The notes under the pieces: generated by a model | Database searches by the model: none | Told to the model about the DNA's origin: nothing | What the model saw: only the letters and a program-made list of their open reading frames with translations | Made by a program: the position numbers and the translations under genes | Shown: positions 43,542-53,125 of the stretch, piece after piece | Position numbering within the stretch: position 1 is the stretch's first letter | Layout: the number at the start of each line of letters is the position of its first letter | Source of the DNA: Flagellimonas nanhaiensis | GTDB lineage: Bacteria; Bacteroidota; Bacteroidia; Flavobacteriales; Flavobacteriaceae | NCBI RefSeq assembly: GCF_003382275.1 | Contig: NZ_QTJX01000001.1 | Location: 1,550,001 to 1,614,000, forward strand | Length of the DNA stretch: 64,000 bases | Reading direction: 5' to 3'

Positions 43542-45254
43542 TCAATGTGCCGATGCCTCCCCAGCTCCGCTGGGAATTCTAATGTTTTCAACTATTTCCT
43601 GAACTTCTTCAGGTGGTTCCTCTGTAAATTTGTTGACCACCAAGGACACAGCGAAATTCACTACCATTGCTATGGTTCCAAAGCCTTCCGGGGAAATTCC
43701 GAACCACCAGCTTTCTTTCAATCCTGCTACTGCGGCTTTTCCTCCATCGAAGATTCCAAACTTGAACTTCAGCATATAGAACAGCATCAGTGAAATACCT
43801 ACAATCATTCCCGTTATGGCACCTTTGCTGTTCATCTTCTTATAGAAGATGCCCAAAATAATTGCCGGGAAGAACGAGGCTGCTGCCAGACCAAAGGCCA
43901 AGGCTACCACCGCCGCCACAAAACCTGGTGGGTTGATTCCGAAGTATCCAGCTATAATAACTGCTCCAACAGCAGAGGCTCTAGCCGCCCATAACTCACC
44001 TTTTTCGGAAAGTTCCGGGTTGAAAACGTTCTTGATCAAGTCATGAGATACTGAAGATGAAATCACCAAAAGTAGACCAGCTGCAGTTGAAAGAGCCGCC
44101 GCCAAACCACCTGCAGCAACCAGAGCAATTACCCATGCAGGAAGATTTGCTATTTCAGGGTTTGCAAGTACCATGATATCCCTATCAACGGTCAATTCAT
44201 TTGTAGCTGCATCGGCCACGTACTGAATCTTCCCGTCCGAATTCTTATCATCAAACTTTATCAAACCAGTAGTTTCCCAATTCTTGAACCACTCAGGCAT
44301 ACCAGAGTAATCTTTATCGCTTACGGTCTCGATCATATTGGTTCTGGCAAAAACTGCCACAGCGGGTGCAGTGGTATACAGAATGGCAATGAACAACAAT
44401 GCCAAGCCAGCAGATTTACGTGCATCTTTTACTCTCTTAACCGTAAAAAAGCGTACGATAACATGCGGAAGTCCTGCGGTACCGACCATAAGGGCCAAGG
44501 TAATGGCAAATACATCAATAAGTCTTTTAGAGCCATTGGTGTACTCGGCAAAACCCAATTCGGTAGTGAGGCCATCCAATTTGTCCAGCAAATAAGCTCC
44601 AGAACCATCAGTTAAGGTTCCACCCATTCCCAATTGTGGAACTGGATTTCCAGTCATTTGGATGGAAATAAAAATTGCAGGAACCATGAATGCAAATATC
44701 AACACACAATATTGGGCTACTTGGGTATAGGTAATACCCTTCATACCTCCCAAAACTGCATAGAACAAAACAATTACCATTCCTATGACCACTCCGGTAT
44801 TGATATCTACTTCCAAGAATCTTGAAAATACGATTCCAACACCTCTCATCTGTCCAGCAACATAGGTAAAGGATACGATCAATGCGCAAACCACTGCCAC
44901 GATCCGGGCTGTTTTTGAGTAATATCTTTCTCCGATAAAATCCGGTACGGTATACTTTCCAAACTTTCTTAGATAAGGTGCCAAAAGCAATGCCAAAAGC
45001 ACATAACCACCGGTCCAGCCCATTAAATATACTGCCCCATCATAACCTGCGAAGGCAATGATACCGGCCATGGAGATAAAAGAAGCCGCCGACATCCAAT
45101 CTGCTGCAGTGGCCATACCATTGGCCAGAGGAGACACTCCCCCTCCTGCAACATAAAATTCTTTTGTGGAACCTGCCCGAGACCAGATTGCTATTCCAAT
45201 ATAAAGGGCAAATGTTATCCCTACCAATATATATGTCCAAAGTTGAACGCTCAT
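43542..45254 (-). CDS. actP: Cation/acetate symporter
   Basis: The 570-residue protein is an SSS-family symporter with about 13 helices. It has the signature SRAGSTKEFYVAGGGVSPLA, NGMATAADWMSAASFISMAG, and HVIVRFFTVKRVKDARKSAG, which fit ActP. A soluble insert of about 40 residues (DKNSDGKIQYVADAATNELT) between helices is typical of Bacteroidota ActP. It imports acetate or other short monocarboxylates with Na+. It follows DUF4212 by 21 bases and is followed by the terminator at 43481. Confidence 0.92.
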   Translation of the reverse strand: MSVQLWTYILVGITFALYIGIAIWSRAGSTKEFYVAGGGVSPLANGMATAADWMSAASFISMAGIIAFAGYDGAVYLMGWTGGYVLLALLLAPYLRKFGKYTVPDFIGERYYSKTARIVAVVCALIVSFTYVAGQMRGVGIVFSRFLEVDINTGVVIGMVIVLFYAVLGGMKGITYTQVAQYCVLIFAFMVPAIFISIQMTGNPVPQLGMGGTLTDGSGAYLLDKLDGLTTELGFAEYTNGSKRLIDVFAITLALMVGTAGLPHVIVRFFTVKRVKDARKSAGLALLFIAILYTTAPAVAVFARTNMIETVSDKDYSGMPEWFKNWETTGLIKFDDKNSDGKIQYVADAATNELTVDRDIMVLANPEIANLPAWVIALVAAGGLAAALSTAAGLLLVISSSVSHDLIKNVFNPELSEKGELWAARASAVGAVIIAGYFGINPPGFVAAVVALAFGLAAASFFPAIILGIFYKKMNSKGAITGMIVGISLMLFYMLKFKFGIFDGGKAAVAGLKESWWFGISPEGFGTIAMVVNFAVSLVVNKFTEEPPEEVQEIVENIRIPSGAGEASAH

Positions 45255-45275
45255 AATCTTGTTTTTTTAAGTTAG

Positions 45276-45539
45276 TTAATCGACGTCGTAGCCATATTTT
45301 TTATCCAACTTGTTCATTAAGCGGACATATACAAAAATCAATACTACAAATACATAGATGGATCCCTGCTGTGCAAACCAAAATCCCAATTTAAAACCAC
45401 CTATTCGGATGGAGTTCAATGCGTCTTTGAATAAGATTCCCGCTCCGTAGGAAACCAAGAACCATATTGTTAAGAGAATCACCAGATACCGCAAATTCTC
45501 TTTCCAGTAGGCTGTTGCCTTTTTTTGTTTTTCTGACAT
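45276..45539 (-). CDS. DUF4212 small subunit of an ActP-type symporter
   Basis: The 87-residue protein has two membrane helices (RYLVILLTIWFLVSYGAGIL and GFKLGFWFAQQGSIYVFVVL) and the conserved ending FVYVRLMNKLDKKYG. DUF4212 proteins occur directly upstream of SSS-type acetate/solute symporters and are thought to be accessory subunits. The gene lies between porin and actP in the same operon. Confidence 0.93.
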   Translation of the reverse strand: MSEKQKKATAYWKENLRYLVILLTIWFLVSYGAGILFKDALNSIRIGGFKLGFWFAQQGSIYVFVVLIFVYVRLMNKLDKKYGYDVD

Positions 45540-45551
45540 ATTTGTTGGTTT

Positions 45552-46781
45552 TTATAGATAAATCATGGCTTGCAAGGTTAACGTTCCCACATTATCGTTG
45601 CTACCATACTTAAAGTTACTGTATTCCACACTTAGTTTAGAGTGGTGTCCCGTTAAGAACAGATTAGCGCCAAGTCCCAGACGGTTGGCATTGTCGTCTA
45701 TGGCATCAATAGACCTGTTTTGATACGAGATATAGGGCTGAAAACGAGCCTTGTCTGCTGGACCTGGAATCAAATATCCCACATGACCATAGACCATGCT
45801 TCCAGATTCATAGGTAGTGCCCAAGGTAAAGTTGCGCCCATAGTCGTTACTTTGATACATAAGGTAAGCAGTAATGGCTGAGCCATCTTCGCCAAGAGGA
45901 GCATCGTAGAAAGCATCAACCGCAAAAATATTTACATCTTCTCCTTCCAGATTTCCACCAGCATCGGCTACAACCGAGCCATTGGCATGCGTTAAGAAAC
46001 CAGCACCTATGTTGAATACTTTTTTACTTCCCAAATAAGTTCCAACCTTATAAGGTAAAAAGTTGGACTCCTGATCTAAAAAGTTATAGTCAAGGTATCC
46101 TTGAAAAAGCTTTCCAGCATCTCCAGAACCCAATAAGTTTCTTCCTTGATAGACTGCAGCCCCATTAGGTGTGGGTACCACTCCATCCTGGAGATTGCTT
46201 GCCAAAGCTTCGTTTAGGGCAAGTCGGTACTGAAGTTTACCCAATTTTCCTTTCACATATACGCCAACATGACGTGCGAATTGGTCCGTTAACCCCAAAA
46301 CAGCCCACGCCTGACGGTTATTGTCCAAAGTCATGAAGTTGAGGGTACTCGCATTGTTTAATCGAGAAATACCGTTCCAATAATGCAATCCAGCGCCAGC
46401 GGAAATATCTTTTCCCAATTTCCATTCGCCCCAAAAATCATGAAAGAACAGTTGTGAAGACTCCCCTTTACCTGTTGGACTGAGATTATTACCATTAAGT
46501 GAGTTAAGTCCAAAATGGGTAAGAATCAAGAAATTCTTGTTCAGTTGGGTAAAGGTCAAAACCCTGGCTCTACGAACACTAAAGTTAAGTTCGCTAGCAT
46601 CATCAGGAACATTGTCATTGTACTGTGCCCAAAATTGTCCCCAGGCAATAATGCGTAGATATTTGGAGCCATCTTCATTGAACTTTATTTTGTATCCGCC
46701 CGTGTATTCAGTATTTCCTTGCGAAAAAGCCAAGTTCCCGGCGAACAAAATCAGAACTGAAAGTAAGGTTATCTTTTTCAT
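45552..46781 (-). CDS. Outer-membrane porin of the acetate operon
   Basis: The 409-residue protein has a signal peptide (MKKITLLSVLILFAGNLAFS, then Q). The mature sequence is a beta-barrel pattern with alternating strands (YLRIIAWGQFWAQYNDN, LNFSVRRARVLTFTQLNKNF) and an aromatic C-terminus (TLTLQAMIYL). RRAR in a strand near the pore interior suggests an anion-selective channel. Only 12 bases separate it from the DUF4212 gene, so it probably brings organic acids across the outer membrane for ActP. Confidence 0.84.
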   Translation of the reverse strand: MKKITLLSVLILFAGNLAFSQGNTEYTGGYKIKFNEDGSKYLRIIAWGQFWAQYNDNVPDDASELNFSVRRARVLTFTQLNKNFLILTHFGLNSLNGNNLSPTGKGESSQLFFHDFWGEWKLGKDISAGAGLHYWNGISRLNNASTLNFMTLDNNRQAWAVLGLTDQFARHVGVYVKGKLGKLQYRLALNEALASNLQDGVVPTPNGAAVYQGRNLLGSGDAGKLFQGYLDYNFLDQESNFLPYKVGTYLGSKKVFNIGAGFLTHANGSVVADAGGNLEGEDVNIFAVDAFYDAPLGEDGSAITAYLMYQSNDYGRNFTLGTTYESGSMVYGHVGYLIPGPADKARFQPYISYQNRSIDAIDDNANRLGLGANLFLTGHHSKLSVEYSNFKYGSNDNVGTLTLQAMIYL

Positions 46782-46876
46782 TTTCTAGATGTTAGTAGTT
46801 TATTCAAGCACCACGAACATCTAAATTTTGTATTGTTAAATGAAAATCAATATACTTTTTTGCTCATTTACTATAT

Positions 46877-47290
46877 TTAATCACGAAAACGCTCCCATTT
46901 TATAAGCATGAACTTATCACCAAGCTCAGTTACCAAAACACCGGCTCCTTTAATATTTTCTTGCTCTGAAAAGTAGGCTCCAAGCTCTGTGTGGCTCAAA
47001 ATCTTATATGTTGGGTGATACTTGGTCCTATAGGGTCGTTTTATATTGTATTTACGGACCCAGTTCATTACGGAGACATGACTTACACCGAGAATACGTT
47101 CAATCTCCCGATACGTAAGCCCCTCCAAATATAGCTGCAATGCCTTGTTTACGTAATAATCATCTATACGTTTTCCCAGTTTACCTACGGTAAAGTAGTA
47201 TCCACAACTTTTACATTTATAGCGTTGTCTGTTGTTTAGAATTCCTGCTTTTACGAAGACATCCGAGGAACAATTGGGACAGGTTTGCAT
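46877..47290 (-). CDS. InsA-like zinc-ribbon/HTH protein, probably a domesticated transposase-derived regulator
   Basis: The 137-residue protein has an IS1 InsA-type zinc ribbon (CPNCSSDVFVKAGILNNRQR, KCKSCGYYF, with CxxC pairs) and a helix-turn-helix (GLTYREIERILGVSHVSVMN, WVRKYNIKRP). No DDE catalytic domain or inverted terminal repeats are seen, so it is not a functional insertion sequence. The unusual C-terminal segment (GAGVLVTELGDKFMLIKWER) is not transposase-like. It may act as a DNA-binding regulator. It lies between the acetate operon and purC, with 95 and 146 bases on either side. Confidence 0.75.
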   Translation of the reverse strand: MQTCPNCSSDVFVKAGILNNRQRYKCKSCGYYFTVGKLGKRIDDYYVNKALQLYLEGLTYREIERILGVSHVSVMNWVRKYNIKRPYRTKYHPTYKILSHTELGAYFSEQENIKGAGVLVTELGDKFMLIKWERFRD

Positions 47291-47436
47291 TGTATATATT
47301 TAATTAGCATAAATATAGCAATTTAGCAACATATAGACAAAAAACACGAATTTATCAATCTGTCAATAGAAATAGCCAAGCTATTTCAATCCAAAAATTG
47401 AAAGCTTTAAAAAATGGGATTATGAAAAAAAGAGGG

Positions 47437-48390
47437 TTATTTTTTTAGATATTCCTCAACCGAGCTTTGTATCCTTGAATGGATGTTGTCTAGGTCTGCT
47501 TTGACAAAGTTTTCCCCGGTGATACTTTCGAAGAGTTCTATATAACGGTCAGACACAGATTCGATATAAGTATCTGACATTTCAGGAACCGTCTGCCCTT
47601 CCAGCCCTTGAAAACCATTGGAAATCAGCCATTGGCGTACAAATTCCTTGGAAAGTTGTTTTTGGGGTTCTCCTTTTGCTTGGCGCTCTTCGTACCCGTC
47701 CGCGTAAAAGTATCTTGAAGAATCCGGAGTATGAATCTCGTCAATCAAAACAATCTCCCCGTCCTTTGTTTTTCCAAATTCGTATTTGGTATCCACCAAT
47801 ATCAAACCTCGCTTGCCAGCAAGTTCAGTTCCTCTCTTAAAAAGCGCTTTGGTATATTTTTCCAATACCTCGTAGTCCGCTTTTGAGACTATACCTCTAT
47901 TAAGAATTTCTTCTCTTGAAATATCCTCGTCATGATCTCCTTTTTCGGCCTTGGTAGCAGGGGTGATAATAGGTTCTGGGAATTTATCATTTTCTTTCAT
48001 TCCATCAGGCATAGGCTCACCGCACAACATCCTTTTTCCCGCTTTGTACTCGCGAGCAGCATGGCCCGATAGATATCCCCTGATCACCATTTCTACCTTA
48101 AAGGGAGCGCAGGCCTTTCCCACAGCCACATTTGGATCGGGATTGGCCAACAACCAATTGGGCACAATATCCTCGGTAGCCTTCATCATCTGAGTGGCAA
48201 TCTGGTTCAGGATTTGACCTTTGTACGGAATCCCTTTGGGCATTACCACATCAAAAGCGGAAAGACGATCTGTGGCAATCATCACCAAAATATCATTTTC
48301 CAAAGTATATACTTCCCTAACCTTTCCTTTGTAGACCGATTTCTGTCCGGGAAAATTGAAATCGGTATCCATTAAGGTATTTTGCCCCAT
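47437..48390 (-). CDS. purC: Phosphoribosylaminoimidazole-succinocarboxamide synthase
   Basis: The 317-residue enzyme joins aspartate to CAIR in purine synthesis. It has the SAICAR synthase motifs [60 protein letters not shown] and [20 protein letters not shown]. Length fits the Bacteroidota type. The start is either ATG at 48390 or six codons later. The stop is followed by the InsA-like gene; only two bases separate it from phoH upstream. Confidence 0.97.
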   Translation of the reverse strand: MGQNTLMDTDFNFPGQKSVYKGKVREVYTLENDILVMIATDRLSAFDVVMPKGIPYKGQILNQIATQMMKATEDIVPNWLLANPDPNVAVGKACAPFKVEMVIRGYLSGHAAREYKAGKRMLCGEPMPDGMKENDKFPEPIITPATKAEKGDHDEDISREEILNRGIVSKADYEVLEKYTKALFKRGTELAGKRGLILVDTKYEFGKTKDGEIVLIDEIHTPDSSRYFYADGYEERQAKGEPQKQLSKEFVRQWLISNGFQGLEGQTVPEMSDTYIESVSDRYIELFESITGENFVKADLDNIHSRIQSSVEEYLKK

Positions 48391-48392
48391 AT

Positions 48393-49352
48393 TTAGAATT
48401 GATTTTGGTGCTCAATATTTTTGTAGGCATCAATTACTTTTTTGACCAGTTTATGTCGGATGACATCTTTGTCATCCAAATAAACTATACTGATGCCATC
48501 AACATTTTTTAAGATCAATAAGGCTTCCTTGAGTCCTGAAATCACCCGTCTTGGAAGGTCAATCTGACCAGGATCTCCTGTCAATAGAAATTTAGCGTTC
48601 TTACCCATACGGGTCAAAAACATTTTCATTTGGGCGTGGGTTGTATTCTGTGCTTCGTCCAAAATCACAAAGGCGTTGTCCAACGTTCTTCCCCGCATAA
48701 AGGCCATTGGAGCAATCTGTATGGTTCCGTCCTCTATGTATTTTGCCAATTTTTCTGCAGGAATCATATCCCGAAGGGCATCATATAGAGGTTGCATGTA
48801 GGGATCAAGTTTTTCCTTTAAATCCCCTGGAAGAAAACCAAGATTTTCACCTGCTTCAACCGCAGGACGGGTTAAAATGATTCGACGAACCTGTTTTTCC
48901 TTCAGTGCTTTTACGGCCAAAGCTACCCCTGTGTATGTTTTTCCTGTCCCTGCTGGGCCAATGGCAAAGACCATATCATCTTTTTTACACGCATCCACCA
49001 ACTTTCTCTGGTTCACGGTCTGCGCCTTGATCAATCTACCACTTACACCATGTACCAGCACATCTCCACTACTTTTTGAGGAAGTGTAATCTTCTTGCCC
49101 ATTGCTTGTGAGTACACGTTCGATCATATTCTCATCAAGTTTGTTGTACTTGGCAAATTGATCGGTAAGCATATCAAATCGCTTATCAAACTCCTCCAAG
49201 AGTTCTTCATCGCCATAAACTTTTATTTTGCTACCGCGGGCAACAATCTTAAGTTTTGGGAAATATTTCTTTAGAAGTTCAATATTCTCATTCTGCCGTC
49301 CAAAAAAATCTTGGGGGCTTATCTCCGTCAGTTCTATTATAAGTTCGTTCAA
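48393..49352 (-). CDS. phoH: PhoH-family ATPase
   Basis: The 319-residue protein has a PhoH P-loop ([20 protein letters not shown]), [20 protein letters not shown], Walker [21 protein letters not shown] and the sensor-like [20 protein letters not shown]. The N-terminal segment is KH-like. PhoH/YbeZ proteins bind RNA and work with YbeY in rRNA processing. The start is TTG at 49350-49352 because no ATG exists in that position and family members begin MNELII-like. Confidence 0.93.
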   Translation of the reverse strand: MNELIIELTEISPQDFFGRQNENIELLKKYFPKLKIVARGSKIKVYGDEELLEEFDKRFDMLTDQFAKYNKLDENMIERVLTSNGQEDYTSSKSSGDVLVHGVSGRLIKAQTVNQRKLVDACKKDDMVFAIGPAGTGKTYTGVALAVKALKEKQVRRIILTRPAVEAGENLGFLPGDLKEKLDPYMQPLYDALRDMIPAEKLAKYIEDGTIQIAPMAFMRGRTLDNAFVILDEAQNTTHAQMKMFLTRMGKNAKFLLTGDPGQIDLPRRVISGLKEALLILKNVDGISIVYLDDKDVIRHKLVKKVIDAYKNIEHQNQF

Positions 49353-49477
49353 AAAAAGCGGGGTATTTTAAAGGTTATTTTTTGAAGAATTGTATTCTTT
49401 CTTTTTTAATGTAATTTTACTTCACAAACTTAACCAAAAATCAATTTGACCACGGAAAAACATATCAACAGTATTGC

Positions 49478-50308
49478 ATGGCAATCATAACCTTAACTAC
49501 AGATTTTGGCTTAAAAGACCACTTTGTAGGTGCCATTAAAGGAACAATCCTCAGCAACCTTCCCGAAGTAGACATTGTTGATATTTCCCATGCCATAAGC
49601 CCTTTTAACATACAGGAATGTTCGTATATCTTAAAAAATGCCTACAAGTCCTTCCCAAAGGGTACCGTGCATATTGTGGGTGTTGATTCTGAACTGTCTC
49701 CTGAGAACCAACATATGGTTGTATTGGTGGATGGGCACTTTTTTGTAAGTTCCAACAATGGTGTCATTTCTTTGATTACCTCTGAGGTGAGTCCCGAAAA
49801 AATGGTGGAAATCAATATTCCCAATACAAAACTTGGTTCTTTTCCGGTTCTTGATGTCTTTGTTCCTGTAGCTTGTCATATTGCACGAGGGGGAAAATTG
49901 GAGGTCATTGGCAAATCGTTCGACAATCTAAAAGAGTTGAAGGAATTTGAACCTAGAATCTCAAACAACGGGAAAAGTATTTCTGGTAATGTCATCTATA
50001 TTGACAACTACGGCAATGTGATCACCAACATTAGACGCAGCCTTTTTGAAGCATACCGAAATGGCAGGGACTATGAGGTCATTGCCCGCACCAACAGATT
50101 GCGAAAAATTCATGAAAGCTATAACGGAATTATCAATTTTGATTTGGACAAGCCACAAAGAAAGGGCCCTGGGGATGCCCTTGCGCTTTTTAATTCTTCC
50201 GGTTATGTTGAATTGGCCATCTATAAAAGTGACCTAAATTCAGTTGGAGGGGCATCTACCCTACTTGGACTGAACTATAGGGACACTGTCACCATAAATT
50301 TTTTATAA
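49478..50308 (+). CDS. S-adenosylmethionine hydrolase (DUF62/SAM hydroxide adenosyltransferase)
   Basis: The 276-residue protein has the family start AIITLTTDFGLKDHFVGAIK, with the catalytic D-R-H-like set beginning with D in KDHFVG, and VHIVGVDSE, GHFFVSSNNGVISLI. Known members split SAM to adenosine and methionine; none of the halogenase-specific loop is seen. It sits at the start of a rightward operon leading to gldFG. Confidence 0.9.
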   Translation: MAIITLTTDFGLKDHFVGAIKGTILSNLPEVDIVDISHAISPFNIQECSYILKNAYKSFPKGTVHIVGVDSELSPENQHMVVLVDGHFFVSSNNGVISLITSEVSPEKMVEINIPNTKLGSFPVLDVFVPVACHIARGGKLEVIGKSFDNLKELKEFEPRISNNGKSISGNVIYIDNYGNVITNIRRSLFEAYRNGRDYEVIARTNRLRKIHESYNGIINFDLDKPQRKGPGDALALFNSSGYVELAIYKSDLNSVGGASTLLGLNYRDTVTINFL

Positions 50309-50611
50309 ATGTTGATACGGATTGTAAAACTCACCTTCAAACCCGAAAATATTCCTAGTTTTGAGCAAATTTTTGAAGAATCCAAAGAAGGGATTTTGGC
50401 CTTTGAGGGGTGCAACCTGGTAGAACTCTATCAAGACCTAAAAAACCCGAATGTATTTTTCACTTATAGCTTTTGGGAAAAGGAATCAGACTTGGAAAAC
50501 TATAGAAATTCAGATTTTTTTAAAGGAGTTTGGGGAAACACCAAAAAACTCTTTGCGCAAAAGCCGGAAGCTTGGAGCGTTTTAAAACTTCACTCTTCAA
50601 AAACCAAATGA
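50309..50611 (+). CDS. Antibiotic-biosynthesis-monooxygenase (ABM)-fold protein
   Basis: The 100-residue protein has the dimeric alpha/beta-barrel pattern MLIRIVKLTFKPENIPSFEQ, GCNLVELYQDLKNPNVFFTY and SFWEKESDLENYRNSDFFKG. Members include heme-degrading or small-molecule oxygenases, but many have no known activity. It starts right after the SAM hydrolase stop codon and overlaps gldF by four bases (ATGA). Confidence 0.85.
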   Translation: MLIRIVKLTFKPENIPSFEQIFEESKEGILAFEGCNLVELYQDLKNPNVFFTYSFWEKESDLENYRNSDFFKGVWGNTKKLFAQKPEAWSVLKLHSSKTK

Positions 50612-51342
50612 TGTTCGCAATCTACAAAAGAGAGATACGGTCTTTTTTCACCACACCAATCGGATACTTGATAGTTGGCTCATTTTTATTGCTCAATGGA
50701 CTTTTCCTATGGGTTTTTAGAGGGGATTACAACATTTTTGACTACGGCTTTGCAGATTTAGGGAACTTTTTCCTGCTTGCACCATGGATCTTTGTTTTTT
50801 TGGTGCCCGCAATTACAATGAGGAGCTTTTCGGAAGAACTAAAAACAGGTACGCTTGAATTGCTAATGATCAAACCCATTTCTTCCTGGAACTTGGTTAT
50901 GGGTAAATTCTGGGGTGGTTTTTCCTTGTGTCTAATAGCAATTCTACCCACCTTTATTTACGTATTGGCCATTTCCAAATTGGGCATGATCGAAGGAAAT
51001 CTAGATATGGGCGTAGTCTTTGGTTCCTATTTTGGACTGTTTTTCTTGATTGCCACATATACGGCTATAGGGGTTTTTGCTTCAACCTTGTCCGATAACC
51101 AGATTATGGCATTCCTTATTGGAATTCTATTATGCTTCTTTGTTTTTTATGGATTTGAGGCTATTTCCTCTCTTTTTACGAGTGGAGATACCCAAGAACT
51201 TATAAGGTCCTTTGGGGCGCAATCCCATTTTAAAAGTGTGGCCCAAGGTGTATTGGATACCCGGGATTTGGTATATTTTATTTCCCTCTCCCTGTTCTTT
51301 CTATATCTTACCCGCCAACGACTTAATCAACTAACGAGATAA
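50608..51342 (+). CDS. gldF: Gliding-motility ABC transporter permease GldF
   Basis: The 244-residue permease has six hydrophobic helices and the ABC-2 start MMFAIYKREIRSFFTTPIGY, with LVPAITMRSFSEELKTGTLE and LLMIKPISSWNLVMGKFWGG. Gld proteins drive type IX secretion-linked gliding in Bacteroidota; GldF is the inner-membrane part of a transporter with GldA and GldG. The ATG at 50608 overlaps the previous stop. A longer frame from 50530 is rejected. Confidence 0.92.
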   Translation: MMFAIYKREIRSFFTTPIGYLIVGSFLLLNGLFLWVFRGDYNIFDYGFADLGNFFLLAPWIFVFLVPAITMRSFSEELKTGTLELLMIKPISSWNLVMGKFWGGFSLCLIAILPTFIYVLAISKLGMIEGNLDMGVVFGSYFGLFFLIATYTAIGVFASTLSDNQIMAFLIGILLCFFVFYGFEAISSLFTSGDTQELIRSFGAQSHFKSVAQGVLDTRDLVYFISLSLFFLYLTRQRLNQLTR

Positions 51343-53006
51343 TGCAGAGGTTTTCAATATCCATACTCAAGGCCTTTGCTGCCGTAATAGTACTAAACCT
51401 AGTTGGAAGCTTTCTGTATACCAGATTCGACCTCACTGAAGATAAACGATATACCTTATCTGAGCCGGCTATAGAAGTTGCGCAAAAATTTGAGACTCCA
51501 GTGGTAGTGGACATTTTATTGGATGGAAATATTCCCCCTGAGTTTTCAAGACTCAAAACTGAAACAATACAATTGTTGGAATCATTTGCATCGGCAAACA
51601 GCAATATAAAGTACAATCTGGTTGACCCATTACAAGGCGAGGAACAATCTCAACAGACCATAGCAGAACTTCAAAGTCTTGGTCTGCAGCCTGCCAATGT
51701 TACCGTTGAAGAAAATGGTAAGGTATCCCAGGAGCTGGTTTTTCCTTGGGCAATGGTCAATTCCAAGGATAAAACCGTTAAGGTGCCCTTATTAAAAAAT
51801 AAGTTAGGGTCCTCTACCGAAGACCGCATCAATAATTCGGTACAACAACTGGAATATGCCTTTGCAGATGCTTTTACCAAGCTTAGTATTGACCAAAAGA
51901 AAAGTGTGGCGGTCATTAAGGGAAATGGTGAACTTCCAGATGCGTATTTGGCAGATTACTTGACCTCCATCCGGGATTACTATAACATTGGTGCAATTAC
52001 CTTGGATTCGGTATCGAGCAATCCTCAAAAGGTGTTGGATCAATTGAAAGGTTTTGACCTTGCCCTGATTGCAAAACCGACCCAGGCATTTTCGGATGAA
52101 GAAAAATACGTGTTGGATCAATTCGTGGTCAATGGAGGAAAGTCGGTATGGTTAATGGACCAAGTGGCCATTGAAATGGACAGTATTTATCAAGGAAATG
52201 GCAGCGCGTTGGCCCTCCCAAGGGATTTGAACATGCGGGATTTCTTCTTCAATATGGGTGTTAGGATCAACCCGCTCTTGGTGAATGATCTATATTTTAC
52301 CCAGATTGTTTTGGCAACTGGTGAAGGAAATGATTCGCAGTACAATCCTGTGCCCTGGTACTATTATCCGATGGTATTTTCAAAAAATGACCATCCCATC
52401 AATATGAATATTGAAGCGGTCCGTTATCAATTTACAAGTCCCATGGAGGTTTTGGAAAATGACTATGAACATTTTGTATTGCTTCAAAGCTCTCCCCTAT
52501 CCAAGACTGAAGGTGTTCCTGGTCAAATTGGTCTGGGAATTTTGAACAATCCACCCGATCAAGAAACCTATACCAATGGAAATCTACCTTTGGCCGTTTT
52601 GGTGGAAGGTAATTTTTCTTCCATGTACAAGAATAGAATCAAGCCGTTATCATTACAAAATACGGTTGAAGAAGGCCCCGCAAATAAAATGATTGTAATC
52701 TCGGATGGAGATGTCATAAAAAATCAACTGAGAAACGGCAGACCTTTGGAATTGGGCTATGACAAGTGGACCAATAGCTTTTATGGCAACAAGGAGTTTT
52801 TGGTCAATTGCATTAATTACTTGCTTGACGATACCGGACTAATACATATTAGGAACAAAAAAGTGTCTATTCCGCTCTTGGATTCTAAAAAAATAGTGGA
52901 GCAAAAAACCAAATGGCAATTCTTGAATATTGGAATACCGGTACTATTGACGTTGGTCCTTGGGGTGGTCTTCAGTTACTATAGAAAACGAAAATTTGGT
53001 ATCTAA
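51342..53006 (+). CDS. gldG: Gliding-motility ABC transporter substrate-binding protein GldG
   Basis: The 554-residue protein has an N-terminal membrane helix (AFAAVIVLNLVGSFLYTRFD) and a long periplasmic part of the GldG/ABC-2 accessory type: LTEDKRYTLSEPAIEVAQKF, PVVVDILLDGNIPPEFSRLK, and LPLAVLVEGNFSSMYKNRIK near the end. A C-terminal helix (FLNIGIPVLLTLVLGVVFSY) anchors it again. Its ATG shares its A with the gldF stop codon (TAATG), a coupled junction. Confidence 0.93.
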   Translation: MQRFSISILKAFAAVIVLNLVGSFLYTRFDLTEDKRYTLSEPAIEVAQKFETPVVVDILLDGNIPPEFSRLKTETIQLLESFASANSNIKYNLVDPLQGEEQSQQTIAELQSLGLQPANVTVEENGKVSQELVFPWAMVNSKDKTVKVPLLKNKLGSSTEDRINNSVQQLEYAFADAFTKLSIDQKKSVAVIKGNGELPDAYLADYLTSIRDYYNIGAITLDSVSSNPQKVLDQLKGFDLALIAKPTQAFSDEEKYVLDQFVVNGGKSVWLMDQVAIEMDSIYQGNGSALALPRDLNMRDFFFNMGVRINPLLVNDLYFTQIVLATGEGNDSQYNPVPWYYYPMVFSKNDHPINMNIEAVRYQFTSPMEVLENDYEHFVLLQSSPLSKTEGVPGQIGLGILNNPPDQETYTNGNLPLAVLVEGNFSSMYKNRIKPLSLQNTVEEGPANKMIVISDGDVIKNQLRNGRPLELGYDKWTNSFYGNKEFLVNCINYLLDDTGLIHIRNKKVSIPLLDSKKIVEQKTKWQFLNIGIPVLLTLVLGVVFSYYRKRKFGI

Positions 53007-53026
53007 GTGTTGATAAATTTGTTTCG

Positions 53027-53053
53027 TTGCTAATTCGTTTTAAGATATATTTG
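53027..53053 (+). promoter_or_regulatory. Bacteroidota-type promoter upstream of dnaN
   Basis: TTG at 53027-53029 and TATATTTG at 53046-53053, with 16 bases between, resemble the Bacteroidota housekeeping promoter (TTG ... TAnnTTTG; spacing slightly short). The start codon of dnaN is 72 bases downstream of the -7 element, giving a leader of about 65 bases. Confidence 0.5.
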
Positions 53054-53125
53054 TTTTTATCCATTTTAAGAGCCTGTTTTAGACCAAAAAGGTTGAAACA
53101 GCAACTATACTAAAGAATCTCTTTG

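Noticed and set aside
46877-47290. Active insertion sequence
   Set aside because: No DDE transposase, inverted repeats or target duplication can be seen around it.
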